This document shows positions 50,214 through 61,100 of a stretch of DNA of 64,000 nt, piece by piece. The DNA comes from Echinarachnius parma. Taxonomy: Eukaryota > Echinodermata > Echinoidea > Clypeasteroida > Echinarachniidae. A program made the position numbers and the translations under genes. The notes under the pieces are model-generated. The model was not told the origin of the DNA, did not search any database, and saw only the letters and a list, made by a program, of their open reading frames with translations. Position 1 is the stretch's first letter; each line of letters starts with the position of its first letter. The DNA lies in NCBI GenBank assembly GCA_037951105.1, contig JBAMJV010001284.1, forward strand, positions 315,681-379,680, written 5' to 3'.

Positions 50214-50408
50214 CTATCGATGCTGGGATAGCTGTGGAATAAGGGTCTCATCCTCGTTAGCTAGTGCAGCGAATCGCATGGCGGGTAGCCGTAGCGCGTC
50301 GATGTACTCGTATCGATGTTCGTCCGGCCTAGGCGACGTCGCCTTGTTGTGGTTCCGCTTCTGTCTCGACAACGGCTTAAGACTCGTCGTGTACAGCTTG
50401 TCTTCATC
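50214..50408 (-). CDS. TIE-like: Tie-like terminal coding exon: short cytoplasmic tail with stop
   Basis: Acceptor cttcctcag, phase 0, matches the preceding donor. It encodes 64 residues and a stop: DEDKLYTTSLKPLSRQKR, then PDEHRYEYIDALRLP and ANEDETLIPQLSQHR. There is no kinase glycine loop, HRD or DFG motif. Tyrosines in YEYI and YIDA could be phosphorylation sites (inference). Three decayed copies of the second half lie in tandem downstream, which supports its being a genuine transcribed end region. Use of a different 3' exon in other isoforms cannot be excluded. Confidence 0.75.
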   Translation of the reverse strand, partial: DEDKLYTTSLKPLSRQKRNHNKATSPRPDEHRYEYIDALRLPAMRFAALANEDETLIPQLSQHR

Positions 50409-51786
50409 CTGAGGAAGGTATGGAAGCATGATTGGGGAAATAAAGTGATTGAATTGTTGACATAATAAAACAGAGCAGGCCCGTAGCCAAGATTTTTCAA
50501 GGGGATGGGGAGGGTGGTGTAATTTTTTTTAAATGGGACCAAGACCGTTCGTGGTCGAGACCGAGTGTGGGTCAACAAGATCGATCGTTGCCCGAGACCA
50601 CTGGTTTAGATGGCCAAGACTGATAACAAGTGGACCTTTCTGATTGTATTATTCTATTTTTTTTTGGGGGGGGGGGGGGGAGTGTACACACTCAACGCAC
50701 CCTGGCTGGGGGCCTGTAGAGTGTTTGTTATATACTGAATTAAACTTTCCCAGCAATATCGTTTAAAATAAATGTACATATATTCATTCTAATGACAAAG
50801 GTAGTTTACTTTCTCTCATATATGCCAACTGTTTGTGATGACAGAGTCAGCGATCATTGAACAACAAGCATTTGAAATCAGCAATGTCATTGTTGGGTTC
50901 CGTTGTACATGTAGCTACATTATTCACAATCTATTGTCTAAATTATGATGGAAGGATATTTATTCTGCAATGTCGATTTTAATTGATTCATATTATGACA
51001 GTCTCTGTTTTTACCTGTATCGGTACTTGTTCCCTGAAATCTGATACTCCGTAAGAAACTATTGACGGACGCGCGCTCGTAAATCCGATCGTCTCCCGCA
51101 ACGTGGACAGTTCATCATCTTGTCGCGCGCGGATCCGCCTTCTAATATTGGCCCCGCCCACCACTATGATGACCAATAGGAACAGCCCGACGAAAACGCC
51201 CCCAATAGCGAGGCCGATGTGCGGAGCATTTAGGCCACTCCCCTTATTGGCTTGTAAAGCTGAGTAAAACAAAAGAAATATTGTTATTAAAAAGAAGACT
51301 TGAAATGAAAAGTTTTAGCTCACAGTTATTGTAATTTCAGTCCTTTTTTGTATTGTTATAACGTTTGAATGTTCTAATTGTCTTCTCCTTTTCTGCGTTT
51401 CAATTCGCTAATCTTTTTTTTTTTTTTCATCATTTACCTTTTTTTGTCTGGAATATATACAATTTAAGTTCTTTAGAATCCACCATATGAGTTATTGTAA
51501 ATCATTCAATGATCCCAGAAATAACTGCGAATATCGCAATCGATGTGAGGTTACTCAAAGGGCTAATTTGATATGATGCTTCCAGTCGTTATATAGAAAC
51601 CAGTGAAGGTTTGTTGCCATGGTTACCTGATGGTGGGTTGTACGTCACAGCTGTCAGCGTCTCACTCCACTCCCCCGGTCCTATACCATTCACTGTCCGC
51701 ACCTTGTAGAGAGAGAGCACAGATGAAGCAAGTTAAAAGTATTGATAATTGTTTGTATTAATTTATTTACTCATTCATACATGTAT

Positions 51787-51817
<31 letters not shown>

Positions 51818-51898
51818 TTTGTTTGTTTGTTTGTTTGTTTGTTTGTTTGTTTGTTTGTTTGTTTGTTTGTTTGTTTGTTTGTTTGTTTGTTTGTTTGT

Positions 51899-51929
<31 letters not shown>

Positions 51930-52126
51930 TTCATTCATTCATTCATTCATTCATTCATTCATTCATTCATTCATTCATGTATGTATGTATGTATGTATGT
52001 ATGTATGTATGTATGTATGTATGTATGTATGTATGTATGTATGTATGTATGTATGTATGTATGTATGTATGTATGTATGTATGTATGTATGTATGTATAT
52101 ATCTATCTATCTATCTATCTATCTAT

Positions 52127-52181
<55 letters not shown>

Positions 52182-55100
52182 TTAATTAATGTATTTATTT
52201 ATTTATTTATTTATTTATGTATTCATTATTTAATGTATTTCTCATTTCATTTTGGTATTTATCCATTTATGTGCTAATGTTTTCATTTATTTATTTATTT
52301 ACCCATTGATTAATTAACGTATCTATTTATCTTTTCAATACATGTAGAATCAGTCGTAGATGAGCTAAGGCTTGTTATCCAACAAGGTCAAGAAGGTAGC
52401 AAATACAGTAGACAATAAATTAGTAAAGAATACTAGCTAGTATTCTTAAAAGAACAAAACAAACAAACATACACAATAAGGGCGTAAAACAATTAAACAA
52501 TTTTCTAGCATACCTTAAATTGGTAGGTGCGGTTAGTCGTAAGGCCGCTGATCCTGTATTTCATGTTATAATCCGGGCCATGAATCTGAATCGTCTCGGT
52601 TTTAACCGTTGACATGTAATGCAGATCAAAACGCCTGAACAGATAAAAAACACCTTGAATTAGTACTTGGTCAATAACTATTCAATGGATATATTGATAT
52701 TACTTCACTTATTAGCCATTATCAGTAACCATACTCTTTCTCTAAACTGTGCATGATGACATCAATATCGACAAACTGGTCACTTGGAAAGTTCTTTATT
52801 TCTTAGTCATCAATATGTTCGTTTGCTACACCATTTACGCAGACTTAAATTAAAGCGATTATGACTCGCCTATCCAAGTTATGTTTTTGAACATGACAAA
52901 GTAGTTCAAACTCCAAAGTATCATTCAGTGGTATGGTTTGCGATACAGGGAACAGGGAAAATTTGTCAACTTATTTGTTTCCAGTCGGAGGCTACTTTGT
53001 AAGCTCGCCTGATATATGAGAATAGTATTCAAAATTGTTTCACATTGCACTCTATGGGAAAAAAAATGTGGGGGCTCTTTAATGGTTTTTGGAGTCACTT
53101 TCCAGTATGTTTGGGAATTAATCGCTGGTTATGTCTTCACAAGGTAAGCCCTCCGCACAAAGAGCCGACTTGACCCGATCCGACTGGTCCTCAGTCAGTC
53201 TCGAGTCGGTTTTGCTCAGTCGTAGCCGATTCAACATGTTGAATCGGCCTCGAATGATCTCCGACTGGCTCTTGTCCGGCAAAACAGGAGTCCTGAGGCA
53301 ACGTATACTGAGCTTAACCGACGGAAAACCAGTCGGATCGAGTCGAGTCGGATCTGTGTGCGGCGGACTAAATAAATGACCAACCTTATCTTTCCATTGA
53401 CGTTGGGAGGAGATGGTGTTTCCCATGAGAGTAGAATGCTGCTGCTGGATGACTCCGCGACCTGCAGTTGAACCGGTGCAGGTGGCACTGCGGCGAAATA
53501 AAATCGATTTGATAGATGTATACAATTTTTTTTTATTGATGATATAATTTTTAAGTTAACTTTTTGTTTTAATCAGATAACATTATACAACTAAACTATA
53601 TCGTTCTTAGATGACAATTATCAGAAACACCTTATATGCCATGTATGCTTTGGAAATAAATCGGCAGCTTATTGGTCTTTAAACTTTGGTTAACATAACA
53701 AACATTTACCTTTTGGAGGAACATAGACTTAATGGTTTTGGCCGACAGGGCCCGCCACTAATCGGCCCGGGTTCGAACCAGGGCTGTGTCTCTCGTATGG
53801 AACAGGTGGCGATAGAGGACGACTCCAGACGTAAAATTTAATCAAAATTGATTAAATGCGTCTGTACAAAATAATTAAAGTAACAAACCAACTTACACTC
53901 CTCTGGAGTAAAGATCTCCGTCTCTGGACTCATAGCGCCCTCTCCCGCCTCGTTCACGACACTCATGCCGACGAGATACTTGGTGTAGACGTGCAGACCG
54001 ATTATCCGTTGGCTGTTCACGGTCGGGTTGAAGAGCCGGTGCGTCCCGTTCGCGCTGAACGCGGCGTCCGCCTCGCGATAGTAGAGGTTAATACCGGCTA
54101 ATCCGGAGGGACATCTGATAATTGATGGATCCGGAGTCTGAATGAAACAATGGTACTTCTCAGTTTCATTTAATTCAGCTTTGTTCAGGGGGAAAGGCAT
54201 TAAAGTGGTGACTGTTCACGGTCCACCGCGGTGGGGTTAAAGAGTCAGTGCGTCCGAATTGATCAAGTATTGATAAAATAGATTTGCAATATATTCTTAC
54301 CTGAAACATTTTAAGGGAAGAGCAAAGCTTAGAAATTAATTATGCACAATGATGCTAGTTTGGAATGAAGCAATGATGAAGCAATGTTACTTCTCAGTTT
54401 CACCCATTGAAAATGGTTTCATTTGGCATACCGTATAGTTCCACATTTTCGGGACCAATTGATTTAATCGAGCTTCATTTTCTTGTTGAAGATATTTTTT
54501 TTTTCTGAAACAGCTGCGTATCCATTTTCAATACCACGATCACAGTTACCATGTTAAAGAAACATGATCCCTATACTAGAATGTGTTTAATATTTGTTAT
54601 TAACCATTCACTTCATGCTTACCTGCCACGCTAACGAGATTTCTCTAGGAAGCATGGGGTCCGTTGAAGCAAGCACAGGGTACGGCTGGGCAGGAACTGG
54701 GTATATAGAAGAATAGAACACAATTATTGAGCAATCAACTGATATAACTTTTCAATGAAGGAAGGGAATGCAAACTTTAGGCCGTAGCTTCCAAGTGCTT
54801 GGAAATTCGTCCTATAATCACCGCCGACCGTAATATGCTACCTCACTGTGATAAGATGTTTAACTTGTACTTCGACATTATTTTTAATGCTTAGGGACCA
54901 TTCAATAGATTAGACAATTGGAAATAAATACACCTGTCTACTTACCCGGTAACATTCCAAGGGTTTAGATGCCCCTCCCCATACTGCCATATGCCCCCCC
55001 CCCCTCTACATGCCCCCACCCCTCATACCACCACTACTCGAAGTAGTAGTTTTACCATTAAAGGGGCACAATACTAGTCAGTGTGACTACCGAGAGGAAA

Positions 55101-58100
55101 TGAGATAACATACCTCTGCAAGCAGTTATGGCCGTAACCAACGGGCTGGGAGGCCCCTCCCCTCCTGGCCCCTCCCTCACCGCCACCACGCTGACGTCAT
55201 ACCACGTGTGTGGGAGGAGCCCTTTGCGCACGAAGGAGGTGCGATCCGCAGAGACACGCCCAGCCGTGAGCCAGTCATTCGCACGGCCGCGGGTTACAGT
55301 AGTAGCGCTCGCCCGATAGAGGATGACGTAACCGACGATGGGCGGGTCTCCTACACTGTCACGCCCACTTAGAGTCCAAGGGCGCCAGTTTACGGTCAAA
55401 CTGGTTGCAGTGTTGTCGCTGATTACGGGAGGATCGTTAAGCTGAGGGGGAGCTTTATAACACAATAATGAAATGAATATTATAAATTATGTGAAGGGTA
55501 AACTACGGCGAGCGTTATAAGCATGAAATACCGTTAAAAGCTATAGGAGAACCGCTAGACAATTTAATTATTATAACAACAAATAATAATTACCAAGACA
55601 ACGACTTCAACGTTTTCAGTGTTCTTTAACCCCGTTTCATTAAACTGTTTCTATTGTTGTAAGTGTCCAATTATTGTAACTACTATGGCAACAGCTGTAA
55701 TGTTTAATGCTGATTAGCTCTTACCTCAACAGTTCCAATAATTTAGCACTTACAACTAGACAAGTTTTATTAAACGGGTCTTCACAAATAAAATTCCCAA
55801 ATTCTTTTTCGCTTTTTTTTCAAGCTCTACTAGCATAGCCAATCAAAATAATGATGATTATTTCCACACACTTACTGAAAGTCTTGGCCGTCGACTCCAT
55901 GTGCGCTAGGACGGTCCCATTGTCCGCTGTTACGACACACCTGAGCACCTCTCCCGCTCGCAAGCCGTCCACACCGAACATCACCGTCAGTGCGTTTCCA
56001 ACACTGGTGACACTCGATCCCTTGCGGTGGACACCGGTCTGATTCGATCCGCGCGAACCGCGGTACAGACGAACGCCGCGAGGTTCGGGTGGTAGCGAGG
56101 GAAAACGCGCGGTGAGTGAGCAGTTGACGCCCGCCGTCTGACCCTCGTTGACGTTGTCAAACGTTACTCCCACGAAACCTGAAACATACAAAAATACATT
56201 TAAAGGGATCTAGTAACATTGTCAAAATTGACAAAACGTACTAAGAACTCTAGAGGTTACCACATACCTTGTTGTATTTTTTAAAATTTTACCTTTAATT
56301 TCCTTTTTTTAACTATGATCAGATTGACACATTTGAATTTGAAAGTCTCCCTGGGATCGTTTTAAAAGTGTACAAATTAGTTATGGTAATGAGTTCGAAA
56401 ATATTACTTTGCTTATATCTTGGCTATAAAACATCCATGTATCATGGAATTGTTGCATATCACTAAGTGGGCTGCATATCGGGTCACAGCAAACCATATG
56501 TTATTGACCCTTTTTTTTCTTTCTAGTTTTCGCATAATATGTCAACGTAGTTCCTATATCCCTTTAAACGTATGATGAGGGTTATCGTTATATCGTCCTA
56601 AAATTTAACAAACCAAATATTGCTGTTTAATATTTTTAACATATGATTATGTGATTTATGTTACCATGGTTACAGAGCTAACATACCTGCCTGGCACGTG
56701 GGTGGGATGAATGGATCATAACACAAGCCATGGCATTGGCCAGTCTCCGCGTCACATGACTCGGGCAGACACGTGCACATCTCATGACAATTCGGCCCGT
56801 AAGTACCCGGATGACATTCTGAATGGAGGAATCGATATGACAATAAAACAATACACCAAATTACACACAAAGTAATAAAGGTTCAAATTTGCACCCTTTT
56901 GCGAACATTCTGACAACTGCGGCCGGCATGACATTATGAAAGAGTGCATAGATAAGACAATGCACAACTTTTGTAAAACCTGACAAGTGACCACTATCTT
57001 TCTCCTCCGACCATACAAAGAAAGAATTATGTTAGAGATGATTGATTCTTTTGATATCCAAATTTGATATATTCATATGTATTCATTTTTAGGCCACCTG
57101 TCCGAGACTGCTGCGGAATCAATATTTTACAAATTAATCTCGCGACATACATTTATAACCCATTACATACGTAGTGATAATCATAATACAACACACAACT
57201 AGCACGGGAAAATAACTTGGGCAGACCTTTGCAAACATTCTCATTTTCAACTTTACAATTCTCGTGAACACATTTCTGTAATAATCAATGCTTATACGGA
57301 ATGGGTTAATTCAAGGCGCTTACGTGAACAATGGTTCTGTCCGTCGAACACCCCGAACCCTGGAGCACACCGGGACCACGGGCACTGGCCTGACACGCGC
57401 TCGCACGAACGCCCATTCTCGCAATGACACTTGTTGACACATTCTGCGCCATAGTATCCGTGGCGGCAAACGTTCGGAACTACGCGTCATATCAGAAGGG
57501 AAGATGAAGATATTGAAGAAGAGATTACGATGAACATAAATAATAAACATGGATTATATAAACGGCATAATGGATTTGTTTGCATATCTTATTATTACCC
57601 GTCAAGCATTCTGCACCATGAGTTATTGGCTGAAAGGGTGACATTAAAGCGACATGATGAACATAGCTAACACGCCGACGTAATCACGATATTGCTTCAT
57701 TAAGATTGTTCTATCTCAAGGTAATCCACCCACCTACACCGGTCATGCCGATTGCATAAATTTAATGAACATTCGTATAATAATGACCAATGCAATAGTT
57801 CTTACTCATAAATAATTATTATGTGGACGAAGAAAGTATTGACAGTATAATCTAAGTCACAACTGATGATAAAAACCGCCACGCTTTGCCCGTTTGAATT
57901 TGTGAGCGAAAGGTTTCTACCAGAAACGTCAAAACATGTTATGAGGATTTATATTCATTATATCATTTTTTGAGATACGTACTCTGACAATTATGCCCTG
58001 TCCAGCCCCTGGCACACACGCTCGTTGTCCCCACGCACCGCCCGGTGAACCGGTCACACTGCCCCGACGCGCAGTGGCACCGCTGCAGACATCCGGCGCC

Positions 58101-61100
58101 AAACCGACCATTTTCACAGGCTTTTAGATGATAAATGAAAATAAAAATTAGGATGTGCCTGTACAATCAAAAATATAACGCCATCTTAGTCATATAAACA
58201 TCTTACCAATAAATACGCGAGGGGATGATCTTGGCATCGATGCCCATCAGTTACATTTAGATAGCGCTTCATTCAGTCAATGCAAAACTCAGTGATGACT
58301 CATTGTGGTTAGACTCATGACGTGAAATAAACTTGTCAACATTATCGATATGATAGAATGTAAGCCTCGCCACATTAATCAATGCGTTGATACGAAACTC
58401 GTCACCCTGATCAACGAGGCGATATAAAACTCGTCAACTTAATCAATGCGATGATATAAAACTAGTCACCCAAATCAACGAGATTAAATAAATCTCGTCA
58501 TCCTAATCGATTATGCAATACAAACTCGTAAACCTAAGAGATGGTATGATATAAACATTGTCACCCAAATCACGAAGATGATATCACACTCGCAACCCTA
58601 ATCAATGAGATGATATCACACTCGCAACCCTAATCAATGAGATGATATGAAACTCGTCACCCTAATCAATGAGATGATATCACACTCGCAACCCTAATCA
58701 ATGAGATGATATGAAACTCGTCACCCTAATCAATGAGATGATATCAAACTCGTCACTCTTATCATTGAGATGATATAAAACTCGTCACCCTAATCAATGA
58801 GATGATATAAAACTCGTAACCCTAATCATTGAGATGATATGAAACTCGTAACCCTAATCAATGAGATGATATAAAACTCGTAACCCTAATCATTGAGATG
58901 ATATAAAACTCGCAACCCTAATTAATGAGATGATATGAAACAGATGATATGAAACTCGTCACCCTAATCAATGAGATGATATAAAACTCGTCACCCTAAT
59001 CAACGAGCTTATATAAATCTCGTCACCCTAGTCGATTATGCAATATAAAACTCGTCACCCAAAGCGATGGTTTGATATAAAAATCGTCACCCAAATCGTC
59101 ATCCCTAATCAATTAGATGAAATCAAACTCGTCACCCCAATCAATGCGATGATATGAAACACGTCACAACAATCAATGAAATGGCATGACACTCGTCACC
59201 CTAATCAATGAGATGAAATCAAACTCGTCACCCTTATCAATGAGTTGATACCAAGCTCGTCACCCTTATCAACGATATGATATCAAACCCGTCACCCTAA
59301 TCAACGATATGATATCAAACTCGTCACCCTGATCAATGAGATGATATCAAACTCGTCACCCTAATCAATGAGATGATATCAAACTCGTCACCCTTAACAA
59401 TGAGATGATATCAAACTCGTCATCCCAATCAATGAGAGAATATAAAACTCGTCACCCTAATCAATGAGTTGATATCAAACTCGTCACCCTAATCAATGAG
59501 ATGATATCAAAATCGTCACCCTAATCAATGAGATGATATCAAAATCGTCACCCTAATCAATGAGATGATATCAAACTCGTCACTCTTATCAATGAGATGA
59601 TATCAAACTCATCACCCTAATCAATGAAATGATATTAAACTCGTCACCCTAATCAATGAGATGATATCAAACTCGTCACCCTAAATAATGAATTAATATC
59701 AAACTCGTCATCCCAACCAATGAGAGAATATAAAACTCGTCACCCTAATCCATGATTTTTATTAAACTCGTCACCCTAATCATTGAGATGATATCAAACT
59801 CGTCACCCTAATCAATTAAATGATATCAAACTCGTCACCCTTATCAATGAGATATCAAACTCGTCACCCTAAACAATGAGATGGTATCAAACTTGTCATC
59901 CTAATCAATGAGATGATATCAAACTCGTCACTCTTATCAATGAGATGATATCAAACTCGTCACCATAAACAATGAGATGATATCAAACTCGTCACCCTAA
60001 TCATTGAGATGATATCAAACTCGTCACCCTAATCAATAATATGGTATAATTATAACTCATCATCCTATAGTCAATGAAGTAATATACAACTCGTCACCCT
60101 TTATTAATGAGAGATGTTAAAAGTAATATAACCTCTAAAATACCACCAACAAATATTTATAATAATTATAAATCGTCACTCACATTCACCAAGAAAATAT
60201 CATACTTATACGGGTATTTATCAGCAAATAGATAAAAAGTGAATGATGTGTCTGTTCCATCGCATACCATGTAATCTGCAACGTAATATGATACAAAAAG
60301 TGAAGGTTGCGTATGTTACAACGTCAAAAATATAACTGAGTATGCCCACCTGCGAAGCACCCGAGTCCCGCGAAGCCGGCGTTACACACGCAGCCGAAGG
60401 GGTCCGGGAGGCAGAACTGACTTCCTCTGCATGCCTCGGGGTTGTCCTGAGACGACAAGCAGCGGTGCTCGCAGGACACGCCAAACCGATTGTAGCCGCA
60501 TGCTGGTCGAGAGGAAGAAATACTAACATTATCATATCTAGTCAAACCTGTGTATAGTGACCACCAAAGTGAAATAATAAGTGAGCACCATAGAGAAAGG
60601 TGACTTTTGTAGACTGGTCTCAAAACATTATTTTACTCTGCAAGGCGTCACGTTTGGTGTCCATTGTATGTTAACTGCTATAGACAAGTGGCCACTAAAG
60701 CAAGTTTGACCGTACGTACTTAATACATGTACCAACAAACGCTACATCTATTGTTTTTATTTTCTTTGTAAATGTGCGTTTATGCAATTTTGTCTCACTT
60801 TGTCCACTTGCCTACCTGATAATGGAAGTGAAATGCTCCATATTGTGTTTGTTTTTATTGTGTACTATGTCTTACATTTAGGTTTTTATAGCTTCTTGGC
60901 ATATTTTTGTATCAATGAACAGGATTCTCAACCACTGGATCTTTGTCTCGGTCTCGAAAATTGTGGACCGGACCTGGTCTCGGTCTCGAAAATTTTGAAG
61001 GTACTTGGTCTCGGCTTCTAAATGTTTTCGACAACTACCCCCCCCCCCCCCCCCCCCCCCCCGCAGACAGAATTTTTTTCTGAAGAAAACCCCCCCCCCT

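Noticed and set aside
51742..52277. Three ~150-codon plus-strand frames rich in Cys, Leu, Ile and Met
   Set aside because: They are translations of the tetranucleotide array, with a 12-bp period and no codon structure.
53118..53525. 135-codon minus-strand frame over the FN3-3 exon
   Set aside because: It is out of frame with the FN3 reading and mostly covers the MITE.
58325..60112. CRISPR-like array of ~32-bp repeats
   Set aside because: The repeats are head-to-tail without unique spacers and lie in an intron of an animal gene. This is a minisatellite.
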